NCBI RefSeq assembly: GCF_000817815.1 | Contig: NZ_JPRD01000079.1 | Span: forward strand, 1 to 59,439 | Direction: 5' to 3' | DNA: 59,439 bases | From: Vibrio owensii CAIM 1854 = LMG 25443 | GTDB lineage: Bacteria > Pseudomonadota > Gammaproteobacteria > Enterobacterales > Vibrionaceae | Part shown: positions 35,619 through 42,785 of the stretch, piece after piece | Layout of the letters: each line of letters opens with the position of its first letter | Position numbering within the stretch: position 1 is the first letter of the stretch | The notes under the pieces: generated by a model | Databases searched by the model: none | What the model was told of the DNA's origin: nothing | The model's input: only the letters and a program-made list of their open reading frames with translations | Made by a program: the position numbers and the translations under genes

Positions 35619-36058
35619 GACGTCTCCTGATTCGCTGTTTCACATACAGCGTAGTTAAATTAACAAATTAAACAAGTTGCATATCTAATGCGTTTTTGAA
35701 AGAGGCTTGATGAAGCCTGTGTGTCTTTAAGCAAACATCAATAAAGGCGCCAAAATGCACAAACCGGATAGCAGGACGTTTTCGATTTTCATCTGGGATT
35801 CTCCGTCAAATGTCATTCCATCGACGTTGAATATTGAACGCGTTACTACGCTCTTCGATGGTCAAAGAATACACAATACAAACCGGTCGGTCTAGAGTTA
35901 TTTACAAAAAAGATCTTAGCTCGATCATAGGGAATCGCTATCACGCTGAATTGAAAAGAAAGTTATCCATAAACCTGAGATTTTGAATTACTGCAATCCA
36001 TGCTCTACGCTAATTTTGTGCAATTCATTTAATAACGATTACAAACACGGACGTTGAT
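35619..36058. other. Divergent intergenic region with a 21-codon ORF
   Basis: This 440-base region separates the arylsulfatase operon from the beta-barrel gene. It contains the small ORF at 35727-35792 (minus) and an operator-like ACCGGTCGGT at about 35883-35892. The rest shows no clear element. Confidence 0.45.
35727..35792 (-). CDS. Possible 21-residue membrane peptide
   Basis: The reading frame encodes MKIENVLLSGLCILAPLLMF plus a final Ala, a single hydrophobic helix with a charged N-terminus. GGAG lies 8 bases before the ATG, a good ribosome-binding site. It is upstream of the DUF4345/arylsulfatase genes on the same strand and could be a small inner-membrane protein or a leader peptide. 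It is too short for homology to be judged by eye. Confidence 0.45.
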   Translation of the reverse strand: MKIENVLLSGLCILAPLLMFA

Positions 36059-36838
36059 ATGGCTAAGATGACCTTCCCTTCTATCGCCCTTATTTCCTCG
36101 CTTGCAGTGGCACCAAACGCAATAGCAGAAGATACGCAATCCCCACCAAGCAACTGGCAACACAGTGTCGAGATCTACATGCTCGCCTTAAATATCAATG
36201 GTGATACCACCATGGGTAACTTCTCTTCCAGTCTCGATGTCGATCCAAAGTTCATCATGGATCATCTCGACATTGGCGCTATGGCAAGGCTTGAAGGGGT
36301 ATATCAAAACAAATGGGGTTACTACATCGATTACAGTTTTATGGACCTCAGTGGTGACGTAAATAACCTGTCAGGTATTCTCCCAAATGTCAGTTATCGT
36401 GCTGATTTGGAAATCCGCCAAGGCGTTCTAGAAGCAAAAGCATTTCAGCGTGAAACCTACTCCTTCGGCATGATCGATTACATGTTTGGCTTACGTTGGT
36501 GGGATAACGACATCAAGGGCAAGGTTTACCGCAATGATAACCGCATTCTGGTGGATAGGCTCAACATCAAAGAAGACTGGGTTGATTTTCTGATGGGTGT
36601 TAGATGGATCAATGACCTAACCAAAGATTGGCGCTTTCATGCCAGCTTGGATGCCGGTTTAGGTAAAGACACCAACTTTACCTATGCGACCCAATTTGGT
36701 TTGCGTTACCACATTAATGATTGGTCAGACGTTAACCTCGCTTATAAATCCACTTGGGTTGATTACGTAAACGAAGGAACCTTTGAATACGATACAGCCT
36801 CACACGGCTTCTTAATCGGTCTTGGTTTGTACTTTTAA
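36059..36838 (+). CDS. Predicted outer-membrane beta-barrel protein
   Basis: This is a 259-residue protein with a signal peptide (cleavage near AIA/EDT) and alternating hydrophobic strands throughout, ending in LIGLGLYF with the C-terminal aromatic residue typical of BAM-inserted barrels. The many Trp/Tyr residues and about 230-residue mature length suggest an 8- to 12-strand barrel. I do not recognise a specific family. It is divergent from the sulfatase operon. Two Met codons (36059, 36068) are possible starts. Confidence 0.72.
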   Translation: MAKMTFPSIALISSLAVAPNAIAEDTQSPPSNWQHSVEIYMLALNINGDTTMGNFSSSLDVDPKFIMDHLDIGAMARLEGVYQNKWGYYIDYSFMDLSGDVNNLSGILPNVSYRADLEIRQGVLEAKAFQRETYSFGMIDYMFGLRWWDNDIKGKVYRNDNRILVDRLNIKEDWVDFLMGVRWINDLTKDWRFHASLDAGLGKDTNFTYATQFGLRYHINDWSDVNLAYKSTWVDYVNEGTFEYDTASHGFLIGLGLYF

Positions 36839-36920
36839 TCACTTTAGGGCGAAGTGTTTCGGCACTTCGTACCGGATTCTCCTAAGCTAATAAGAACGAG
36901 TGTCACAAGGTGTTGCTTAG

Positions 36921-37403
36921 ATGAACAAATCGGAAGTTATCTGGCCGGATTATTATCATCCCAAACATTCCCACATTCATGTGCGTAGCCAAATCGAAAT
37001 CCCCGAGCCTCCCGAGGTTGTTTGGCAGCACTTAGTTCGTGCTCATGAATGGCCTGCGTGGCGAGACGGAAAAACCATGGTGCAGATCCTAAGTGGTGAC
37101 AGCACATTGTGCAAAAACACCATGTTTCGTTGGAAAGCCTCTTGGCTAGACTTCCATTGTACGGTTGTCGAATACACACAGCATCAGCGCTTGGCTTGGA
37201 AAGGGAAAAAAGGCGGCGTTGATATGTATCACGCGTGGGTGTTGGAACCAACCAAAACCGGTTGCAGTATTGTCACCGAAAGCACGCAACGTGGTGGCAT
37301 GACTTGGCTTACCAAATACTTCGCACCAAAAAGGTTGAGAAAATACCATCTCAAATGGCTAGAAGAGTTATGTCGTCAGTCTCATGGTCACTGCGGCAAA
37401 TAA
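36921..37403 (+). CDS. SRPBCC-family protein
   Basis: This is a 160-residue START/SRPBCC-like protein. The N-terminal strand VRSQIEIPEPPEVVWQHLV, then HEWPAWRDG, and the later strands of the helix-grip fold (LAWKGKKGGVDMYHAWVLEP... CSIVTESTQ) are visible. Such proteins bind hydrophobic ligands in a cavity; the ligand is unknown. It follows the beta-barrel gene by 82 bases, with a small GAAGTG/CACTTC hairpin between. Confidence 0.78.
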   Translation: MNKSEVIWPDYYHPKHSHIHVRSQIEIPEPPEVVWQHLVRAHEWPAWRDGKTMVQILSGDSTLCKNTMFRWKASWLDFHCTVVEYTQHQRLAWKGKKGGVDMYHAWVLEPTKTGCSIVTESTQRGGMTWLTKYFAPKRLRKYHLKWLEELCRQSHGHCGK

Positions 37404-37523
37404 GCACCAATGCTCACCGCCTACCGACGGATATGTACAATAAATGCTCCCTCCCTGATCTCAATCATATTTGAGACACATTGCATGAGATACCCTTAGC
37501 GAAAACTATAAAACCCAGTCATA

Positions 37524-37537
37524 TGACCACATGGTCA
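37524..37537. promoter_or_regulatory. TGACCA-CA-TGGTCA palindrome
   Basis: This 14-base inverted repeat has the same half-sites and spacing as the TetR operator core at 17410-17423. It lies 23 bases before the small gene at 37561, at a position suited to repression. Confidence 0.4.
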
Positions 37538-37560
37538 ATAGATAAGGCGCTTGAGCAGCA

Positions 37561-37800
37561 ATGTCGATTAACATTTCAGATCTAACCACCGCATTAAGCA
37601 AGGTGGAGCACATCCACAAAGTTCAATTGGAAAACGTGCATCAGTTTTTTAAGTCTAACGAAACTTTCTCGGTAAAAGCCTTTAGCCAAATTGTGGCGAC
37701 GGACTCTATTGATGAACGTTTTAAAGCTATCGACAAAGAATTTGCTTTGTTGGGCGATGCTAAAACTTACCTGCTAGAGGCTTCTTACTTGGTTGCTTAG
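37561..37800 (+). CDS. Small protein at the edge of the candidate ferrosome locus
   Basis: I do not recognise this 79-residue protein. It is soluble and helical by composition (LTTALSKVEHIHKVQLENVHQFF), with no Cys. No strong ribosome-binding site precedes the ATG. It points the same way as the metal-ATPase operon and lies 107 bases before the Cys-tail protein. Membership in that locus is inferred from position only. Confidence 0.55.
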   Translation: MSINISDLTTALSKVEHIHKVQLENVHQFFKSNETFSVKAFSQIVATDSIDERFKAIDKEFALLGDAKTYLLEASYLVA

Positions 37801-37868
37801 GAACAAAGCCAACTAAAGTAAAAAATTGCGCTTTCAAACCTTAAATGAGATTTATTTTTAATCGCATT

Positions 37869-37888
37869 ACTGCTAAATTATCAGCAGT
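37869..37888. promoter_or_regulatory. Inverted repeat before the Cys-tail gene
   Basis: ACTGCT and AGCAGT flank an 8-base AT-rich centre. The element ends 19 bases before the ATG at 37908 and overlaps where a promoter would be. Confidence 0.3.
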
Positions 37889-37907
37889 TATCGTATGAGG
37901 TTTTGCA

Positions 37908-38360
37908 ATGAACGCGAAGAAAGCGCTAAAAAAATTGAAGAAGAAAGCGGTTAAGAAAGTCGCCTCTTCTTCAAACAAACAACTTAGTGCATTAAAGAAC
38001 AATGCATTAAGTAGCGTTGTCACATCTCAATCCCGCACTTCTTCATTACAAAGTGAACTCGTTAATGAGCTAAAAGGCGTAGCAAACCAAGCTGCAATGA
38101 GCGCAGCTTATGAACTTGCCGCCCCACTCAATCCGCTGTTGTCTTGGTTTAACGATGCGGGAGGTGTGGTCGATTTCACTACTTCAGCTAAAAAAGCGTC
38201 AACGCCACTACCTAAGCAATCTGCCAATGATGCAGCACCTGCATTTTCGGTAAAATCAGTGGGACATTTACCCTTAAAGTCACCACCTTGCAAACGATGC
38301 CCTGCTCTTTCTAACGGCATTTGTAAATGTGCAGCTAAAAAGTTTAGGTTGAGCGCATAA
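37908..38360 (+). CDS. Lys-rich protein with C-terminal four-Cys motif
   Basis: I do not recognise this 150-residue protein. Residues 1-20 are extremely Lys-rich (NAKKALKKLKKKAVKKVA). A middle Ala-rich helix may be amphipathic (AMSAAYELAAPLNPLLSWF). The end carries CKRCPALSNGICKC, a C-x2-C-x7-C-x-C set well suited to binding Zn, Fe or an iron-sulfur cluster. TATGAGGTTT supplies a ribosome-binding site. A perfect terminator follows the gene, so it is a separate unit from the ATPase operon 590 bases downstream. A metal-related role is an inference from the motif and the neighbours. Confidence 0.62.
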   Translation: MNAKKALKKLKKKAVKKVASSSNKQLSALKNNALSSVVTSQSRTSSLQSELVNELKGVANQAAMSAAYELAAPLNPLLSWFNDAGGVVDFTTSAKKASTPLPKQSANDAAPAFSVKSVGHLPLKSPPCKRCPALSNGICKCAAKKFRLSA

Positions 38361-38390
38361 ATTAACGCGCTAGCACCCACAGATTGGATC

Positions 38391-38420
38391 AAAAAAGCCC
38401 GACATCACGTCGGGCTTTTT
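38391..38420. terminator. Bidirectional intrinsic terminator
   Basis: AAAAAGCCCGAC pairs perfectly with GTCGGGCTTTTT around the loop ATCAC. It lies between the convergent Cys-tail gene and the HMA-like gene. Confidence 0.9.
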
Positions 38421-38442
38421 GCTATTCATTTTTCGCGGTCAT

Positions 38443-38805
38443 TTAGGCCAAGTTCATGATCACTCGGCTGACAGATGGGCCAACAATTCGGGTTAAAGCG
38501 ACCCCTGTTAATCCTTTAACGAGACTCTTCGTTCCACTGACCATCGCTTTCTCAACAAAAGATGGTTTTTCGCTACTTTGCGTCCAATGGTGACTTTCTA
38601 GAATTTCCATCAGGCTATCACAATCAAGCTCTTCACTATCAAAACTGATAGCAACCGAACCTGCGTATCGCTTGTGCTTAATTTCGTGTACGGCATCAAT
38701 CTCTTCCAACTGACAAATCAGTTCCGCAACCTCATTAGGGTGATCTTTAATGTAGTCAGAACGAACTCTAAGTCGCTGATTTGTCTTGTGAATGTAAGTA
38801 TTCAT
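38443..38805 (-). CDS. HMA-like small protein, divergent from the metal ATPase operon
   Basis: This is a 120-residue protein from the ATG at 38805. The first about 75 residues have the beta-alpha-beta pattern of a heavy-metal-associated-like domain without the usual CxxC (QRLRVRSDYIKDHPNEVAELI... GSVAISFDSEELDC). The C-terminus is a hydrophobic, glycine-containing helix (GTKSLVKGLTGVALTRIVGPSV). A longer ORF to 38853 is unlikely. A Fur-like box lies 13 bases upstream of the start. Its resemblance to the N-terminal domains of the two HMA-like proteins in the opposite operon suggests that it belongs to the same system. Confidence 0.65.
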   Translation of the reverse strand: MNTYIHKTNQRLRVRSDYIKDHPNEVAELICQLEEIDAVHEIKHKRYAGSVAISFDSEELDCDSLMEILESHHWTQSSEKPSFVEKAMVSGTKSLVKGLTGVALTRIVGPSVSRVIMNLA

Positions 38806-38817
38806 GCTAGCACCAAT

Positions 38818-38836
38818 CCAAATGATAACTATTACT
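38818..38836. promoter_or_regulatory. Fur-box-like sequence in the divergent promoter
   Basis: The stretch CCAAATGATAACTATTACT agrees with the 19-bp Fur consensus (GATAATGATAATCATTATC) at 12 positions, including AATGATAA and ATTA. It sits 13 bases before the minus-strand HMA-like gene and about 110 bases before the ATPase operon. Iron control would fit an iron-storage function. Confidence 0.45.
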
Positions 38837-38933
38837 GTTTGCAACAGTACCATTGAAATTGATTAAGCGCAAAACATTTGTAATTAGTTTGTCACATGAT
38901 CGTTTTTCCCAATGAATCGCACTTTGCTTACCG

Positions 38934-38939
38934 TATAAT
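38934..38939 (+). promoter_or_regulatory. TATAAT -10 element just before the operon start
   Basis: A perfect TATAAT ends only 6 bases before the ATG at 38946, so transcription from it would give a nearly leaderless mRNA. No good -35 is at 17 bases; an activator or a different promoter may be used. Confidence 0.4.
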
Positions 38940-38945
38940 TTTTTT

Positions 38946-39278
38946 ATGAAACAGTACGTCGACCAGGCCTTAAAACTAAGAAAGTGGGTATCGATTGGCC
39001 ACCATATCCCGGGAAGAGTAAGACTCAAATACAAGCTGGGCATCGTAACGCACCTTGCCAAATTCCGTAGTGACGACATCGAGAAAGCCATTTCTTCTAT
39101 TCCTGCGTTCAAAAACTACAAGTTGAACAGTGCGACGGGAAGCATCGTCATCGAATACGACCCAATGACAGTCAACCCTAAGGCGATTGACGCGTTGTTT
39201 TCGGATTCAGAACAAGCTGCGGAGCAAGCATGCTATTCGATCGCTGAGCAATTGGACTTAAATGGAGAACGTTCATGA
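38946..39278 (+). CDS. HMA2-like protein, first gene of the candidate ferrosome operon
   Basis: This is a 110-residue single-domain protein. After a short helix comes SIGHHIPGRVRLKYKLG, with the H-x-x-PGR-x-R motif that also opens the P-type ATPase of this operon (HHFPGRIRFK). The fold should be a ferredoxin-like HMA domain that lacks the CxxC metal site (TGSIVIEYDPMTVNPKAIDALF at the end). It overlaps the next gene by 4 bases (ATGA). There is no Shine-Dalgarno sequence before the ATG, only a T-run. Likely role: accessory or scaffold partner of the ATPase. Confidence 0.75.
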   Translation: MKQYVDQALKLRKWVSIGHHIPGRVRLKYKLGIVTHLAKFRSDDIEKAISSIPAFKNYKLNSATGSIVIEYDPMTVNPKAIDALFSDSEQAAEQACYSIAEQLDLNGERS

Positions 39279-40042
39279 GTGACTCATTGAACAATGCAAA
39301 TCCATACGAAGCCTACTTCAAGGCTATGATGGAAATGCAAAAGGAAATGGCGAATGCTTACATGGCAAGCATGCAAAACGGTGAAATGCCGCCAATGATG
39401 ATGCCTAATCAAATGGGTATGATGCCGCATTTCCCACATCCAGCATTTTGTCATCCCCACCAAATGCCACCGGGCATGGGGGCACAATTCCACCCAGGAA
39501 TGATGCCACCGCCTCCACACTGGCCACATCCGGGGATGATGCAACACCCACCTCAACCTCAACAACCACCACAGACTCCTGAAACACCGGAGAGCGACCC
39601 ATTATTCGAGCAGGCTCAGGCAATGCTAGAAGGCGCTCTAGGTGAAGAAGCAGGCATGTTTAAAGAGATATTAGGAACTTTCGGTATGAACGATAAAGAG
39701 TTTTGGAAAGGCGCTATGGTAGGCGCTGCAGCAGCACTTCTACTTAGCAATGAAAATGTGCGCGGCAAACTAATGGGCTTGGTATCAGGTGCTGGCGATA
39801 TGCTGAAATCTGGTGGTTCGAGCGTAAAAGAAGGCGCTGTGAATACCGCAAGCGCAGTCAAAGAGAACGTTTCAACAGGTAGCGAGATCTTCAAAGATAC
39901 TTACGCTGCCGGCAAGCAAGGCTTTCAAGAGTCTGTAGAGCGCCACAAAGAAGAACCTGCAATCAAAGAAGTAGCAGAAAAAGCGCCTCGCGAAGAAAGC
40001 GAAGGTGAAGATGGCCAACCCGTTATTAAAGAACATGAGTAA
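39275..40042 (+). CDS. Met/His/Pro-rich membrane protein of the candidate ferrosome operon
   Basis: This 255-residue protein has a striking N-terminal half (about 20-110) of Met, His, Pro and Gln, for example MPPMMMPNQMGMMPHFPHP and FCHPHQMPPGMG, a possible metal-binding or phase-forming low-complexity region. A single glycine-zipper-like transmembrane segment follows (FWKGAMVGAAAALLLSN), resembling YtxH-type proteins. A helical, charged tail comes last (SSVKEGAVNTASAVKENVSTG..., LEA-like repeats). It is coupled by ATGA to the gene before it and overlaps the next. No individual family was recognised; role in a membrane compartment is inferred from the operon. Confidence 0.75.
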   Translation: MSDSLNNANPYEAYFKAMMEMQKEMANAYMASMQNGEMPPMMMPNQMGMMPHFPHPAFCHPHQMPPGMGAQFHPGMMPPPPHWPHPGMMQHPPQPQQPPQTPETPESDPLFEQAQAMLEGALGEEAGMFKEILGTFGMNDKEFWKGAMVGAAAALLLSNENVRGKLMGLVSGAGDMLKSGGSSVKEGAVNTASAVKENVSTGSEIFKDTYAAGKQGFQESVERHKEEPAIKEVAEKAPREESEGEDGQPVIKEHE

Positions 40043-40340
40043 TTCAGCCAATAAACTCAGTTCTGCCAATCGCGCTATGCTCGTTGGTGCTATAGCCGGC
40101 GGTAGTGCAACGATTGCCAGTCAATGGAAAGAGCACAAAGCTGGCAATATCGACACCAATGAAATGGCGACTAACGCAGCGAAATCCGCGCTAAAAACCG
40201 CAGCTATCGCTGGTGCGACAACTTATGTGGCAGAAAAAATGGCGGGCCGCCCTGCACTCTCCATGCTGACGATTCTCAGCGTCGGTGCAGCAGGCCTTTA
40301 CCTTATGGATCAAGCTTCGGACTCTAAAAATGAACAATAA
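40035..40340 (+). CDS. Small glycine-zipper membrane protein
   Basis: This is a protein of about 101 residues with two hydrophobic stretches: MLVGAIAGGSATIAS near the start and LSMLTILSVGAAGLYLM near the end, both rich in Gly/Ala zippers, plus an Ala-rich middle (AAKSALKTAAIAGATTYVAEK). I chose the ATG at 40035, which overlaps the preceding stop (ATGAGTAA); a start at 40011 (MANPLLKN...) is also possible because AAGGTG precedes it. The composition is reminiscent of small magnetosome or other organelle membrane proteins, without clear homology. Confidence 0.68.
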   Translation: MSNSANKLSSANRAMLVGAIAGGSATIASQWKEHKAGNIDTNEMATNAAKSALKTAAIAGATTYVAEKMAGRPALSMLTILSVGAAGLYLMDQASDSKNEQ

Positions 40341-40644
40341 CAACCCATACTACGGCTACCCTTATTACGGATATCCGCAACAACAAAACCAAGCGGCTGA
40401 ACAACAACCTGCAGAACAACCTTACAAAAAGCAAAACTCCAAAACCCATTTCGCTATGGGTGTGGCTGCAGGCGCTGCAGTTGCTTACCTCCTAACCAAT
40501 AAAAAGTTCCAACAAGGCGTTGCTACGACTGGCGAAAAAGCGTGGTCTGCGGTTCGTGGCGAAGTTGAAGAACTAAAAGAGCGTTTGGAAGACACCCAAG
40601 CAGAGCTGGAATACTACCGTAACCTTTACAAAGGCGAAGAATGA
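40330..40644 (+). CDS. Small Tyr/Gly/Gln-rich membrane protein with coiled coil
   Basis: This is a 104-residue protein. The N-terminus is low-complexity (NPYYGYPYYGYPQQQNQ), followed by a glycine-zipper helix of YtxH type (HFAMGVAAGAAVAYLLTN) and a charged coiled coil (VEELKERLEDTQAELEYYRN). The ATG at 40330 overlaps the previous gene by 11 bases; an earlier in-frame start at 40285 would extend into it. The stop overlaps the ATPase start (ATGA). Its plan, a sticky N-terminus plus zipper helix, parallels the Met/His/Pro-rich protein two genes upstream. Confidence 0.72.
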   Translation: MNNNNPYYGYPYYGYPQQQNQAAEQQPAEQPYKKQNSKTHFAMGVAAGAAVAYLLTNKKFQQGVATTGEKAWSAVRGEVEELKERLEDTQAELEYYRNLYKGEE

Positions 40645-42701
40645 TCTCGATTCAGGTAAAGCACCACTTTCCCGGTCGAATCCGCTTTAAAGCATCAGCA
40701 CTGAGACATCACAAAGATGTGGGTACTTGGATTGAAACCAGTTTAATGGCGATCCAAGGCATTAGTGCGGTGCGAGTGAACGAGTCTGCCCATTCTGTTG
40801 TGGTGGAATACGACACGCAATTGCTGCAAACAAAAACTGTCGAAGAGCGTTTAAACCAGCTTGATTTAAACGACGCAACGCAAGAAGAAACGGAACATAA
40901 GTTCACTCGCGGCGATATTGCAATGAACGTGATTGGCACTATCGCTGCAGCTTTGCTGCCAAACAAATGGGGCGCACTTTCAACGGCTACTTTAATCGCC
41001 CCAACGTTGTTTGAAGGTGTGAGCGACCTAAAAGACAAAAACATCTCGGTTGAAGTTTTGGATGCGATTGCGGTTGGTCTCTCAGCTTGGCGCGGTGATT
41101 ATCGTACCGCAATGATGACACAAAGCTTGATCAGCCTTGGGGAATACATGGAGCAGAAAACCAGCCGTAATAGTGACCAACTATTGGCTGATTTAATGCG
41201 CCCTCAAGAGTCGATCGTTTGGCGCGTCGATGGGTCAGACCGCACTCAAGTCAACTCGACGGAACTGAATGTTGATGACATCATCGAACTGGCTCCTGGC
41301 GTTTCAATTCCTGTTGACGGCACCATTGTAAAAGGCGCGGCGTTAATCAACCAATCATCTCTTACTGGTGAGAACGTGCCTGTTCGTCGTGAAGAGAGCG
41401 CGGTTGTTTACTCTGGTACGAGTGTCCATGAAGGCACTATTCAAGTTCGTGTTGATAAAGTCGGAAGTGAAGCAACAACCGCAAAAATTGCTAAGTTGAT
41501 TTACGACTCGTTGAGTGAAAAAAGTGAAATTCAACAAGTCACACAAGACATGGCAAATCGCCGTGTAAAAATCACTTTAGGGATTGGTGCAGCTGTCTTC
41601 GCACTCACTCAAGACATCAACCGTGTTGCATCGGTGTTTCTTGTCGATTATTCCTGTGCCTTGAAACTGAGTACCCCAGTAACGTTCAAGTCCATCATGT
41701 ACCGTGCTGCGCAACAAGGCATCTTGTTTAAAGGCGGCAGTGCAATTGAGAAGCTAGTGAAAATCGACACTTGTGTGTTCGATAAAACAGGGACACTCAC
41801 GCATGGTGATATGCAGGTAACGGATGTCATTCCCCTCTGCGACTCGAACTCTGCACGTGACTTGCTAGCGATTGCTGCCTCGGTAGAAGAGCACAGTAAC
41901 CACCCGCTATCTCAGGCTGTGGTAAATGCTGCCAAGCACAACCAACTGCCGCACATTGAGCATGGTGAAGTGGAGTACGTGATTGCACACGGCCTCAAGA
42001 GCACAATGAACGAACATGAGTTGGTTATGGGTAGCCGTCACTTCCTAGAAGTGCATGAGGATGTCGACTTCACGCCATTTGAAGATGTGATTAAGAAATA
42101 CGAGGCGCAAGGTCGCCACCTTATCTTTATCTCTCATCAAAATGTCTTAATTGGCATGATTGGCTTGCGTGATCACTTACGTGAAGATGCACTAGAAACC
42201 CTGAATGCCCTTCGCCAGTTTGGTGTAAAAGAGCTGATCATGATTACGGGTGATAGCCAATTCAAAGCCAGTATCCTTGGCAATGAGTTGAAGCTAGATC
42301 GTATCTTTGCCGAAGCGGTACCTTCTGAGAAATCGACCATTGTCGAAGCACTTCAAGCAGAAGGTCGCACTGTTATGTTTGTCGGTGATGGTGTTAACGA
42401 TGCTCCAGCACTCACCGCGGCAGATGTTGGTGTTGCGATGGGCCGAGGAACCGAACTCGCCCGTCAAGTCGCCGACGTAGTTCTACTTCGTGACCAATTG
42501 TATGGATTAGCAGAAGCGCGCGAACTTGCTAACATCGCCATGCATGTGATCAACTCCAACATTAAAATTGCTGAGTACGTGAATAGCGGGATCATGCTTG
42601 CAGCTGCACTAGGGTGGTTAAACCCAGCCATGAGTGCTCTGCTCCATAATGGTACGACATTGTCTATTCTCGGTCGCTCTGCGGCGCTAAGACATGGGTA
42701 A
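40641..42701 (+). CDS. P1B-type metal ATPase, FezB-like
   Basis: This is a 686-residue metal-transporting P-type ATPase. Residues 1-75 are an HMA-like domain without CxxC (HHFPGRIRF). The actuator domain has SSLTGENVP (240-247), the phosphorylation site is DKTGT (Asp381), the nucleotide domain has SNHPL (about 418-422), and GDGVND is at 581-586. The membrane motif that is CPC, SPC or TPC in well-known subgroups is here DYSCALK (Cys339), so it belongs to an unusual subgroup. FezB of ferrosome operons is assigned to P1B-6, and the surrounding small membrane proteins fit that. It probably pumps iron into a membrane compartment or out of the cytoplasm. It ends the operon; a terminator follows. 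Confidence 0.85.
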   Translation: MISIQVKHHFPGRIRFKASALRHHKDVGTWIETSLMAIQGISAVRVNESAHSVVVEYDTQLLQTKTVEERLNQLDLNDATQEETEHKFTRGDIAMNVIGTIAAALLPNKWGALSTATLIAPTLFEGVSDLKDKNISVEVLDAIAVGLSAWRGDYRTAMMTQSLISLGEYMEQKTSRNSDQLLADLMRPQESIVWRVDGSDRTQVNSTELNVDDIIELAPGVSIPVDGTIVKGAALINQSSLTGENVPVRREESAVVYSGTSVHEGTIQVRVDKVGSEATTAKIAKLIYDSLSEKSEIQQVTQDMANRRVKITLGIGAAVFALTQDINRVASVFLVDYSCALKLSTPVTFKSIMYRAAQQGILFKGGSAIEKLVKIDTCVFDKTGTLTHGDMQVTDVIPLCDSNSARDLLAIAASVEEHSNHPLSQAVVNAAKHNQLPHIEHGEVEYVIAHGLKSTMNEHELVMGSRHFLEVHEDVDFTPFEDVIKKYEAQGRHLIFISHQNVLIGMIGLRDHLREDALETLNALRQFGVKELIMITGDSQFKASILGNELKLDRIFAEAVPSEKSTIVEALQAEGRTVMFVGDGVNDAPALTAADVGVAMGRGTELARQVADVVLLRDQLYGLAEARELANIAMHVINSNIKIAEYVNSGIMLAAALGWLNPAMSALLHNGTTLSILGRSAALRHG

Positions 42702-42729
42702 TCCCTGTATTCATCGTCCACTTAGATAG

Positions 42730-42766
42730 AAAAAGCCCCGACGCAATCAAGCATCGGGGCTTTTTA
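42730..42766. terminator. Bidirectional terminator after the metal ATPase
   Basis: AAAAAGCCCCGA pairs with TCGGGGCTTTTT around a 12-base loop. It closes the ATPase operon and the convergent solute-binding protein gene. Confidence 0.88.
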
Positions 42767-42785
42767 CTGTCTACCTACTAAATAA

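Noticed and set aside
39284..39623. Long minus-strand ORFs opposite the Met/His/Pro-rich gene
   Set aside because: They are antisense shadows of the skewed codons (His/Trp/Arg-rich products); the plus-strand gene has coupled neighbours and a coherent fold.
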